Origin: Anaerolineaceae bacterium
GTDB lineage: Bacteria > Chloroflexota > Anaerolineae > Anaerolineales > Anaerolineaceae
Length of the DNA: 12,411 nt
NCBI GenBank assembly: GCA_014860845.1
Contig: JACZIY010000647.1
Coordinates: 1 to 12,411 of the forward strand
Direction: 5' to 3'
Shown: piece after piece, positions 6,334-12,411 of the stretch
How the letters are laid out: each line of letters opens with the position of its first letter
How positions within the stretch are numbered: the first letter of the stretch is position 1
Position numbers and translations under genes: made by a program
Notes under the pieces: generated by a model
The model's database searches: none
What the model was told of the DNA's origin: nothing
The model's input: the letters and a program-made list of their open reading frames with translations, nothing else

Positions 6334-7203
6334 TCATCGTCCGGAGGGACGTCTATCCTGTGACAGAATTCGTGATAATTCCCGTTGCACCAGTGCTGTG
6401 CGTTCATCGCGTAAAAGCGGCAGGCGGGTGCGGGTGCGGTGTAGTTGGTTCAGGTCAATCTCACAGAATAATAATGTCTCTTCATTTTGGGGTGCGCGTG
6501 CCAGCACATCGCCATTGGGGTCATATACCATAGCGCCACCCCAGAAATGCAAACCGTCTTCGTGTCCCACCCGATTGGTATGAGCAACAAATGTTGTGAA
6601 CATGCTGGCGTAAGCGCGATTGATATGATCCACCCAGCGTGCTGAATCGACCTGTGGTTCATTGGAAAGCCCACGTCCCGGGGAAGCGGAGCTGAAGATC
6701 AAAACATCCGCGCCATCCTGCCAGAGCAGGTAAGGCACCGAAGCATGCCAGAAATCCTCGCATACCAACATACCAAAACGACCAAAACGAGTATCAAATG
6801 CGCGCACGCTATCCCCCCAGGCAAAGAAACGCCCTTCATCGAAAAGGCCATAGGTGGGTAGATAGATTTTTTGATGCACATGCACCACTTCTCCACCCGA
6901 AAGATACCCAGAAGCGATGTAAAAACGGTTGCGTTCATCTTCCTGCACAAAACCCACCACCAGATCAATTTTCTGGCTGGCCTGTAATAACTTCGAAAAG
7001 ACCGGGTCCTGCGTGTTGGGACGCATGGCAACCTGTGGCACCATATCCTGCAATAAATAACCAGTCATGGAAAGCTCTGGAAAAACCAGAAGGTCAGTTC
7101 CCTGTGCTAACGCCTGATCGATTATTTCCAGATGTTTACCTAAATTTGCCTGTACATTACCAAGAACGGTGTTGATTTGGGCTAATGCAAGTTTACATTT
7201 CAT
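6334..7203 (-). CDS. Nitrilase-superfamily (CN hydrolase) glutaminase partner of NAD+ synthetase
   Basis: This 289-aa cytosolic protein has the Glu-Lys-Cys triad of carbon-nitrogen hydrolases: Glu43 in FPELSMTGY, Lys112 in HQKIYLPTYGLFDEGRFF, and Cys148 in LVCEDFWH. The Lys block and CEDFWH match the N-terminal glutaminase domain of glutamine-dependent NAD synthetases, where it releases ammonia that is channelled to the synthetase site. Here that domain is a separate gene directly upstream of nadE, in the same order as in the fused enzyme. ATG 7203 is chosen because AGGTG lies just upstream. A TTG at 7221 would add six residues but places the SD inside the gene. Another amidase role is possible but less likely given the coupling. 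Confidence 0.88.
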   Translation of the reverse strand: MKCKLALAQINTVLGNVQANLGKHLEIIDQALAQGTDLLVFPELSMTGYLLQDMVPQVAMRPNTQDPVFSKLLQASQKIDLVVGFVQEDERNRFYIASGYLSGGEVVHVHQKIYLPTYGLFDEGRFFAWGDSVRAFDTRFGRFGMLVCEDFWHASVPYLLWQDGADVLIFSSASPGRGLSNEPQVDSARWVDHINRAYASMFTTFVAHTNRVGHEDGLHFWGGAMVYDPNGDVLARAPQNEETLLFCEIDLNQLHRTRTRLPLLRDERTALVQRELSRILSQDRRPSGR

Positions 7204-7238
7204 ACGCACCTGTCTCTCCAAAAATTTATTGCTAGCTG

Positions 7239-7267
7239 ATTCTATCCCAGAATAGAATGCAGGTGAA
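7239..7267 (-). promoter_or_regulatory. Candidate promoter with palindromic operator before the NAD synthetase genes
   Basis: On the minus strand, TTCACC (7267-7262) and TAGAAT (7244-7239) are separated by 17 bp. A perfect 7-bp inverted repeat, ATTCTAT and ATAGAAT (7239-7245 and 7252-7258), with a 6-bp spacer, covers the -10 box. That is where a repressor dimer would bind. It lies in the 68-bp gap between the Lgt-like gene and the glutaminase gene. NAD genes are regulated by NrtR, NiaR or NadQ in other bacteria, but I cannot assign this site to any of them. Confidence 0.45.
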
Positions 7268-7271
7268 GTTT

Positions 7272-8030
7272 TTAATCAGGAATGATTTCGGTGACAGGTT
7301 TTCGTTTATAAATCAACCAGATGAGCACTATCGCCCATAGCAAACAAATGAAGCCAAACCAGATATCCCAGTAAAGCCCCAATGATTCTGGGCGGTGATC
7401 TGCGCGTAAAAATGAAAAGATGAGTGTGTGGATTGTAAATATCAACCAGTTCAGTGCCGCCTGCCCACCTGTCTTATCTTTAGGAAAACGTGGTTCCAAA
7501 AGTAGAAAAACCAGGAACAATGAAGTGGCCGCCATCCATTGCAAGGGAAAGCGTGGTGACAATTGAAAATTATCATCTAATGTCCTTGGAACCCACCAGG
7601 CAGCCTGCATCACTGGACCATAGCCACTACCTGAGATCCAGCCTGCCAGCCATGCCATGATCGCCAGAGGAGGTAGCATCACCAGCAATCGATCAGCTAC
7701 CACCAGCCACTTCGTCCTCTTTGCCAAGGCCAGAATGAAAATGGTGATCCAGGCACCGAAAACAGCCCCAGACCAGACCATGCCACCTTCCCGCAAGCCG
7801 ATAACCTGCCAACCGAAATCAACGATGGCAGCCGGATGCCAGATAAAGTACGCCAGCTTTGCACCCAACCACGACCCTCCCAATACCCACAACCCTGCCA
7901 GTGACCATTGGAAATCTACCTGTTTTTTTTGCCCTTGCACAATCCGCCAGATTGCCAAGGACGCACCTGCACCTACCAGAAACGCATACCAGTTCAATGA
8001 TTTTCCTCTATCAAAAATTATCCCTGCCAT
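7272..8030 (-). CDS. Degenerate prolipoprotein diacylglyceryl transferase (Lgt) paralogue
   Basis: This 252-aa protein has seven or so membrane segments and follows the Lgt plan: an N-terminal F..G..LNWYAFLVG (Lgt: F.iG...i.WYGl), REGGMVWSG (80-88; usual GG..FHGG), MAWLAGWISGSGYG (about 125-138; usual R-I-G-N-F-I-N-G-E-x-x-G), RFPLQ (160-164; usual HP.QLYE), and FLRADHR (207-213; usual FfR.pD). The His of HGG and the Arg, both Asn and Glu of the signature are replaced, while the later Arg is kept. It is therefore unlikely to perform normal prolipoprotein lipidation; the function is unknown. ATG 8030 is chosen because the upstream residues align with the conserved Lgt start. TTG 7997 has a better SD (AGAGGA); TTG 8045 is also open. 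It lies 68 bp before the NAD synthetase genes and may be co-transcribed. Confidence 0.75.
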   Translation of the reverse strand: MAGIIFDRGKSLNWYAFLVGAGASLAIWRIVQGQKKQVDFQWSLAGLWVLGGSWLGAKLAYFIWHPAAIVDFGWQVIGLREGGMVWSGAVFGAWITIFILALAKRTKWLVVADRLLVMLPPLAIMAWLAGWISGSGYGPVMQAAWWVPRTLDDNFQLSPRFPLQWMAATSLFLVFLLLEPRFPKDKTGGQAALNWLIFTIHTLIFSFLRADHRPESLGLYWDIWFGFICLLWAIVLIWLIYKRKPVTEIIPD

Positions 8031-8060
8031 TGGCTGACAAGTCAATCGACAAACGGTTTA

Positions 8061-8090
8061 AATATGAATTTTTTTCGATATAATTCTCAA
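8061..8090 (-). promoter_or_regulatory. Candidate promoter of the Lgt-like / NAD synthetase transcript
   Basis: On the minus strand, TTGAGA (8090-8085) and CATATT (8066-8061) are spaced by 18 bp. The -35 matches 5 of 6 and the -10 only 4 of 6, so this is tentative. The inverted repeat TAACATT/AATGTTA at 8100-8116 lies just upstream of the -35, a position suited to an activator or repressor. The leader before ATG 8030 would be roughly 25 nt. Confidence 0.35.
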
Positions 8091-8200
8091 ACATTAAAAT
8101 AACATTAGAAATGTTAAAAAAACTTCGAAAGAATTATTTCTAGAAAAAACTATTTTGCCCCCCTTTTTTATCCAAACCAGCAGGATTCATCCCTCGATTG

Positions 8201-8290
8201 ATTGACTCTATGAGTCAATTTTTGAGTCATTTTTCACGAATTTTGACTCAAAACCCTCGCTTTTTCAGCAAATCGAGTCAATTTTGACTC
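8201..8290. repeat. Cluster of six TGACTC/GAGTCA elements
   Basis: The hexamer TGACTC or its complement occurs at 8203-8208, 8212-8217, 8224-8229, 8244-8249, 8275-8280 and 8285-8290. Three symmetrical arrangements are visible: ATTGACTC-TAT-GAGTCAAT (8201-8219), the perfect palindrome TTTTGACTCAAAA (8241-8253), and GAGTCAA-TT-TTGACTC (8275-8290). Hexamer centres lie at 0, 9, 21, 41, 72 and 82 bp, close to multiples of one helical turn. The arms are too close for stable RNA hairpins in two cases, so a protein-binding array is more likely than a terminator. Confidence 0.65.
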
Positions 8291-8396
8291 TGGAAATCAT
8301 ACTTCCAAAAGACAGAGTTTTTTCTTCCGATAATTACCCATTTTTTATTTTTATAGAAACTTTTATTTCGATGATTTTCTAATTACAAAGCGAAGA

Positions 8397-8426
8397 GTTT
8401 TTGGCGAATGTACATCCGCCAAAAAC
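8397..8426 (-). terminator. Stem-loop after the ABC transporter operon (terminator-like)
   Basis: A perfect 10-bp inverted repeat GTTTTTGGCG / CGCCAAAAAC (8397-8406 with 8417-8426) closes a 10-nt loop that contains the palindrome ATGTACAT. It begins 17 bp past the permease stop codon on the minus strand. The run after the stem is only moderately U-rich (TCTTCGCTTTG), so termination may be factor-assisted, or the hairpin may protect the mRNA end. Confidence 0.6.
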
Positions 8427-8442
8427 ATTTATAAATCCTAAT

Positions 8443-9768
8443 TTATTCGTACTTTAGAGCAGTAACAGGTTCTAACGTAGCTGCTCGTAATGCTGGATAT
8501 AATCCCGACAAAAACCCCACCAATGTGGCAAACAGGATGGCAAACAATAACAGCCACAAAGGCGTATCCGCAGATAATCCAGTTGACATATATCCCTGTT
8601 GCTGCGCCTGGCTGGCAAGGAACTGCATCGAAACCACATTCAACGCATATCCTCCAATCCACCCTAACAGAGCACCTCCCAGACCACCTAAAAAGCCAAT
8701 TCCAGCTGCTTCCCCCAGAAAAATGGTCAGAACATCGCGATTGGTAGCTCCAACCGCTTTCATCAAGCCAATTTCACGGGTACGTTCCAGAATCGCCATA
8801 GTCATAGTATTGGCAATCCCAATAGCTGCTACCAACAAGGCAATCGCTCCAATCCCACCGAATACTAACTGCAAGATCACAAAAAAGCTGTTTATTCCTT
8901 CTACTGTGCTCTGCGGTGAATAAGCCATATAACCCATGTCGTTGATCTGTTGGGTAACGTCCATGACCACTTCCGGACTTTCTGCGCGAACAACGACATC
9001 GTTGTAACCATTCTTATTGCGGTTGATGCGTTGTCCATTATTGAACCAGGTATTCCAGGCTTCTAATTCCTCCATTGAAACAAAGAAGGTGCCATCGGCT
9101 TCATTACGCATTTCTTTCAAAACACCAACGACCTTCAATTCTACCGTTCGGCTAACTTCCTTCCCATCACTGGTCCACTTGGTTAATTTCAATTTCACCC
9201 GTTGATCCAGAATGTCTGGCAATTCAGGCGGTTCCTGACCAGGACGTAGGCTGGGAACATAAAAGTTTTTTACCATCCAGCTTCCTGCCACAATGGTACC
9301 TTTACGTAGTTCCATCGTCCCACGGTCCAACTCGTACCCTAAATTTTCCAAATTTTCTGTTTTTACACCCATAAATCCAGCCCAGGTTTCAAACTTACCA
9401 AACTGTACTACCCCCTGACCATACATATAATCTCTGGGTATCACAGATTTCACCCCTGGGATAGAAACAATTTCATCCAGAACCGTTGGTGTTAATAATT
9501 TTACATTGCTGGTTGTTCCTCCACCGCCTCCACCCATTGGGACTTCCACCATCATCCCTTCACCATAATTTGGGTACACATCTATGCGGCTCAAATCAGT
9601 GATCCCCCACAGATTACTGGTAGCACTTTTCTGTAGCCCGGTGGCCAGTGATACAAGCAATACTACAGCCGCTGTACCAATCACCACACCTACAGCAGTG
9701 AGAAATACGCGTCCTTTTCGGCGGCGTAAATTTTCAGAAATTAAACTAACTAGATCCCAGAATCGCAT
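8443..9768 (-). CDS. MacB/FtsX-family ABC transporter permease
   Basis: This 441-aa inner-membrane protein (446 aa from ATG 9783) has the four-helix MacB/FtsX layout: one helix near residues 20-45, a large extracytoplasmic domain (about 50-295, MacB_PCD type), then three helices (about 297-325, 347-382, 404-427). The cytoplasmic coupling segment AILERTREIGLMKAVGA and the final PALRAATLEPVTALKYE are diagnostic of the family. Such permeases pass ATP-driven motion across the membrane rather than forming a channel. The outer domain contains a run of six glycines (about 79-84). ATG 9768 has AGGAG four bases upstream; ATG 9783 overlaps the preceding stop codon as ATGA. It is last in the operon after the YIP1, ATPase and CARDB-like genes. 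Confidence 0.92.
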   Translation of the reverse strand: MRFWDLVSLISENLRRRKGRVFLTAVGVVIGTAAVVLLVSLATGLQKSATSNLWGITDLSRIDVYPNYGEGMMVEVPMGGGGGGTTSNVKLLTPTVLDEIVSIPGVKSVIPRDYMYGQGVVQFGKFETWAGFMGVKTENLENLGYELDRGTMELRKGTIVAGSWMVKNFYVPSLRPGQEPPELPDILDQRVKLKLTKWTSDGKEVSRTVELKVVGVLKEMRNEADGTFFVSMEELEAWNTWFNNGQRINRNKNGYNDVVVRAESPEVVMDVTQQINDMGYMAYSPQSTVEGINSFFVILQLVFGGIGAIALLVAAIGIANTMTMAILERTREIGLMKAVGATNRDVLTIFLGEAAGIGFLGGLGGALLGWIGGYALNVVSMQFLASQAQQQGYMSTGLSADTPLWLLLFAILFATLVGFLSGLYPALRAATLEPVTALKYE

Positions 9769-9779
9769 CTTACTCCTGA

Positions 9780-11306
9780 TCATCCTTTGGGTGCAGGGAT
9801 GGGTTTTACAGGCCCTTCAAATTCAGGAACCTCTTCCTGATATTCACCCGGTATAGGCATGTTTTGGCTTGGTTGAGTTTTTCCACTACCCAAACCTAAT
9901 AAGCCCTTGATAAAACGCCAGGCTTTCTGTAAGAACGTTTCTGGTTGTTCAATCGGTGGCATGGGTTCACCCATGTCTCCCGGCATCGGTTCAAATACGG
10001 GCATCGGGTCAACCAACACACTTAATTGTTGTTCCACTTTGCGCGCTTGGTTGAAATCATCGGTATAGGAAACCGATACTAGAAGTTCTATTTCACCTTC
10101 CTGGTATGGCATTGCCATGGCATCCAAGGTGAAATAACCACCTGGTTCCAGGGCGCCGATTAAGATACTGTTCTCAGTCAAATCAGCATTTTCAGATGTC
10201 ACGATCAGTGTACCCAGGACCGCAGTTGTTTTTCCCAGGTTCGTGATTTGAATAGGCAATGGGTTCATTTGCCCTGCGATAAAATTCCCCGGGTTGCGAT
10301 AAAAACCAATCTCAACTTTTGGCAATGAATAAACGAGTAATGTGATCACCTGATCATCCACTACCCGTTCCCCTTTTTCATTCAGATAGGTAAAGGAAAT
10401 CTTGAATGGATATGCGCCAGGATTCGCCGAAACATTGACGATCAACTGCGCAGAAGCTTTGACCAGTTGACCTACGCCGACTTCATCAATAAAGATCAGG
10501 TTTGATGTTCCGATGGGAGCAAATACCGAAAGATCAGCTCCACTCCCGGTTACCCCACCAGCTTGTTGCCCTCCGGTACCATCCTGATTGCTGGGCACCG
10601 TGACACCACCGCCCAATACCATGGTCACATCATGTGCATCCACAGCCCCTAAATTACGAATATCCACTGAGATATTAAAAATTGTCCCGGGCTGCAATGG
10701 AGTAACGTCCACCTCATACCCTCCTACCACAAGTTGGGCACGTGACTGTAATGTGGGGGTCGCTGTGGGTTGCGCGGTTGAATAAATCGGTATCCGCAGA
10801 TCAATGGTTAAGGTAAATCTTTCCGTATAACTGGCTCCTCTTTCATCCGTATAGGCGACATTCGCTGTAATGGCTCCAGAGTTGTAGCCCCATAAACTGG
10901 CGTTGGCGCGCATCGGTTGTTCGATCTCTACTGATGCTCCCGTATCCAGATGAGGAACAGCGCGCACACCACCGGATGCTAATGGCAGAAAGTCGGTACT
11001 TTCAAATGTCACTACCATGTTGTAGACATCACTTTCACCATTATTTTTGAGGCGGATTTTTAATGTGAAATCCTCACCCGGTGTGACACGATCAACGCCA
11101 TAGTCATAAGAGGTAATCACAACCAGAGGACGAACAAATTGGGTGGCAGGTTCTGGCGTATCAACGGCTGTGTCGATTGGGGCGACGGTTGCGGTATCTG
11201 CCAGTGGCGTTTCGTCCTGGGCTTTTCCCAATAAAGGGCTGGAAACAGTTAACAAAAATAAGACAATCAAACTGATGAGGGAGACAAATTTAATTAATTT
11301 TTTCAT
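9780..11306 (-). CDS. Secreted protein with three CARDB-like Ig domains, ABC-operon partner
   Basis: This 508-aa protein begins with a signal peptide (MKKLIKF, hydrophobic core, likely cleavage near GKA-Q at 29/30). A low-complexity Thr/Asp/Pro linker (30-58) leads into three repeated beta-sandwich regions (about 60-170, 188-325, 328-433), each with the pattern of CARDB / COG1361-like adhesion domains: PG..F.L.I...N.G...A..V, then V...Y.DE.G. A Pro/Met-rich stretch (434-456) precedes an amphipathic helix, FLQKAWRFIKGLLGLG (458-473), that could touch the membrane, then a Pro/Glu-rich tail. It sits where MacA would be in a MacAB operon, but is unrelated to MacA. GGAGGA lies about 10 nt before the ATG. 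It likely binds substrate or the cell wall and receives motion from the permease. The exact function is unknown. Confidence 0.82.
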   Translation of the reverse strand: MKKLIKFVSLISLIVLFLLTVSSPLLGKAQDETPLADTATVAPIDTAVDTPEPATQFVRPLVVITSYDYGVDRVTPGEDFTLKIRLKNNGESDVYNMVVTFESTDFLPLASGGVRAVPHLDTGASVEIEQPMRANASLWGYNSGAITANVAYTDERGASYTERFTLTIDLRIPIYSTAQPTATPTLQSRAQLVVGGYEVDVTPLQPGTIFNISVDIRNLGAVDAHDVTMVLGGGVTVPSNQDGTGGQQAGGVTGSGADLSVFAPIGTSNLIFIDEVGVGQLVKASAQLIVNVSANPGAYPFKISFTYLNEKGERVVDDQVITLLVYSLPKVEIGFYRNPGNFIAGQMNPLPIQITNLGKTTAVLGTLIVTSENADLTENSILIGALEPGGYFTLDAMAMPYQEGEIELLVSVSYTDDFNQARKVEQQLSVLVDPMPVFEPMPGDMGEPMPPIEQPETFLQKAWRFIKGLLGLGSGKTQPSQNMPIPGEYQEEVPEFEGPVKPIPAPKG

Positions 11307-11309
11307 GGC

Positions 11310-12047
11310 TTATACTTCCTCCGGTTCTTCCTCCGGGATTTCAAAATGGGAAGCAGCTTCATATTCTGCTTCACTGACGGTTAATCCATCCAATAAATAG
11401 ATAATATTGCTGGCAAATTGACACATGCGGATATCATGCGTTACCACGATGACTGTGCGACCTTCCAAATTCAGTTTGGATAATAGTTTCATAATACCAA
11501 AACCACTGGTGGTATCCAGATTGCCGGTCGGTTCATCCGCTAGGATGATGGGTGGATTATTGACCAAAGCGCGTGCAATTGCCACACGCTGCTGTTGACC
11601 ACCGGATAATTCAGTCGGCCGGTGCAAAGCTCTTTTGGCCAAACCAACCTGGCTTAACATGCGAGCGGCTTGTTTTTGGCGATCTTTATTGGATACCCCG
11701 GTAAAACGCATTGGGAATATTACGTTTTGCATAGCAGTCATACTGGGAATCAAATTAAAGGATTGAAAAATAAAGCCAACACTCTTGCGGCGAAATAAAC
11801 CCAGATCATTTTCGTCCATCTGGTCCAGGTAACGTCCATTTACCTGAATGGTTCCGCTGGTTGGACGATCAAGTCCTCCCAGGAGATACAGCAATGTACT
11901 CTTCCCTGAGCCAGAAGGTCCCATGACGACCGTCAGAGAACCCGGTAAAATATCCAGATCCATACCTGCCAGCGCATGTACCTTCTGCTTTCCCATGGTG
12001 AAGGTTTTGCGTAAATTACGAATTTGAATAACTGGTTGTTCGTTCAT
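11310..12047 (-). CDS. ABC transporter ATP-binding protein (MacB/LolD/FtsE type)
   Basis: This 245-aa cytosolic ATPase powers the permease encoded downstream. All motifs are intact: Walker [10 protein letters not shown] (43-51), Q-loop FQSFNL (Gln95), signature LSGGQQQRV (147-155), Walker B IILADEP (167-173) with catalytic Glu172, D-loop NLD, and His204 in VVTHD. The sequence [14 protein letters not shown] is typical of the LolD/MacB branch. A short acidic tail ([10 protein letters not shown]) extends past the usual end. The gene ends 3 bp before the CARDB-like gene and starts 3 bp after the YIP1-like gene, so all four genes are almost certainly one transcript. The ATG at 12047 has only a distant AGGA, suggesting translational coupling. 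Confidence 0.95.
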   Translation of the reverse strand: MNEQPVIQIRNLRKTFTMGKQKVHALAGMDLDILPGSLTVVMGPSGSGKSTLLYLLGGLDRPTSGTIQVNGRYLDQMDENDLGLFRRKSVGFIFQSFNLIPSMTAMQNVIFPMRFTGVSNKDRQKQAARMLSQVGLAKRALHRPTELSGGQQQRVAIARALVNNPPIILADEPTGNLDTTSGFGIMKLLSKLNLEGRTVIVVTHDIRMCQFASNIIYLLDGLTVSEAEYEAASHFEIPEEEPEEV

Positions 12048-12050
12048 GGA

Positions 12051-12410
12051 TTAGAAGAACATCCTGGTGGGTGAGAGACCGCTGAATTGAGCCATTACAA
12101 AACCTGGCAAAGCCTTAAGAACCAAAAAAATCACCACGGCAATCAGGGTTGCCAGCCAGGCCTTGCCTGCTTTCAAGCCGGAGATCTTCATGGCACCCAT
12201 CCCGATTAAAACGATTTGCCAGATCAGATAAAGATCAAAAAATGCCAGAAATGCAGATAAAAATGAATTAAATCCGGTCGCTCCTTCGGCAATAAAACCA
12301 GAAAGGCCAGGTTGCAAGATCAGCTGTTTGGTAGCCAGAATTGCTACGATCTGAACAATATCGCGGATCAGAAATGGTACACTGCCTGGAGCAGTGTACC
12401 ATTTCTGATC
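12051..12410 (-). CDS. YIP1-family membrane protein, C-terminal part (5' end outside the window)
   Basis: The frame is open from the stop at 12051 to the window edge, about 120 codons, so the start is missing. A TTG at 12317 is only an internal codon. Three hydrophobic stretches (VPFLIRDIVQIVAILA, FLSAFLAFFDLYLIWQIVLIGMGA, AWLATLIAVVIFLVLKALPG) and the block DLYLIWQIVLIGMGAMKISG match the C-terminal half of YIP1-domain proteins. The role of bacterial YIP1 proteins is poorly known. It is the first visible gene of the ABC operon, 3 bp before the ATPase. The last 26 bases of the window mirror the preceding sequence and are probably artefactual, so the most upstream residues (beyond about 12385) should not be trusted. 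Confidence 0.7.
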   Translation of the reverse strand, partial: DQKWYTAPGSVPFLIRDIVQIVAILATKQLILQPGLSGFIAEGATGFNSFLSAFLAFFDLYLIWQIVLIGMGAMKISGLKAGKAWLATLIAVVIFLVLKALPGFVMAQFSGLSPTRMFF

Positions 12411-12411
12411 C
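12365..12411. repeat. Perfect 21-bp inverted repeat at the very end of the window
   Basis: Bases 12365-12385 and 12391-12411 are exact reverse complements with a 5-nt spacer (CTGGA), and the second arm ends on the last base. The first arm encodes sensible YIP1 sequence (SVPFLIR), so the second arm is most likely a fold-back copy made during library preparation or assembly. A natural palindrome cannot be excluded. Confidence 0.9.

Larger units (their letters stand above)
8031..8442. other. AT-rich intergenic region with clustered short palindromes
   Basis: About 410 bp without a plausible gene. From right to left it holds the stem-loop after the ABC operon (8397-8426), a TGACTC/GAGTCA cluster (8201-8290), a C6T6 tract (8159-8170), a TTTCTAGAAA palindrome (8137-8146), an inverted repeat TAACATT-AGA-AATGTTA (8100-8116), and a weak promoter before the Lgt-like gene (8061-8090). 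No RNA gene is recognisable. Confidence 0.6.

Noticed and set aside
8159..8170. C6T6 tract as a terminator
   Set aside because: There is no matching G-rich arm nearby, so no stem forms; it looks like a simple homopolymer tract.
8201..8290. TTGACT hexamers read as a row of -35 boxes
   Set aside because: On neither strand is any of them followed at 16-18 bp by an acceptable -10 hexamer.
12051..12317. Complete 88-aa small membrane protein starting at TTG 12317
   Set aside because: The frame stays open to the window end and the sequence upstream of 12317 continues the YIP1-like membrane region, so the TTG is an internal Leu codon of a truncated gene.
8443..12410. Classical MacAB-TolC macrolide or toxin exporter
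   Set aside because: There is no MacA adaptor or TolC, and ATPase and permease are separate genes rather than the fused MacB. Only the permease and ATPase families are shared.

Overview
The window most likely comes from a member of the Chloroflexota, probably Anaerolineae. The grounds are indirect: a C25 (gingipain-type) secreted protease ending in a short 'LPVIMK'-like tail, a YIP1 / ABC ATPase / CARDB-like / FtsX-type permease cluster, an Lgt-like paralogue, and moderate GC interrupted by AT-rich intergenic DNA. No marker gene is present, so the placement is inference. There are no tRNA or rRNA genes, no CRISPR array, and no transposase.

Layout. (1) 1-396, read leftwards: a consensus promoter, an FMN (RFN) riboswitch, an intrinsic terminator, and the first 26 codons of the controlled gene, which runs off the left edge. 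(2) 397-1131 (-): a HAD-family phosphatase starting at TTG, with its own promoter. (3) 1132-1548: a divergent intergenic region with short repeats. (4) 1549-5424 (+): a secreted C25 cysteine peptidase, then a CPBP-family intramembrane metalloprotease fused to a large extracytoplasmic domain. (5) 5425-5500: a convergent gap filled by a 70-bp array of degenerate heptamers. (6) 5501-8030, read leftwards: a degenerate Lgt paralogue, then a nitrilase-type glutaminase and an NAD+ synthetase that overlap by ATGA or nearly so. The last two look like the glutamine-dependent NAD synthetase split into two genes. (7) 8031-8442: AT-rich non-coding DNA with six TGACTC/GAGTCA elements and a strong stem-loop. 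(8) 8443-12411, read leftwards: a four-gene operon of YIP1 membrane protein (5' end cut off), LolD/MacB-type ATPase, secreted three-domain CARDB-like protein, and MacB/FtsX-type permease. The window ends in a perfect 21-bp inverted repeat that looks like a contig-end fold-back artefact.

How the genes work together. The ABC operon looks like a mechanotransmission-type system in which a secreted Ig-like protein replaces the MacA adaptor. The NAD genes would couple glutamine hydrolysis to NAD+ formation. The FMN riboswitch would switch off a riboflavin synthesis or uptake gene when FMN is plentiful. The most unusual items are the antiterminator built from the conserved 5' edge of the riboswitch aptamer, the base-composition break at a domain boundary in the C25 protease, the phased GAGTCA cluster, the heptamer arrays, and the Lgt paralogue that has lost its signature residues.
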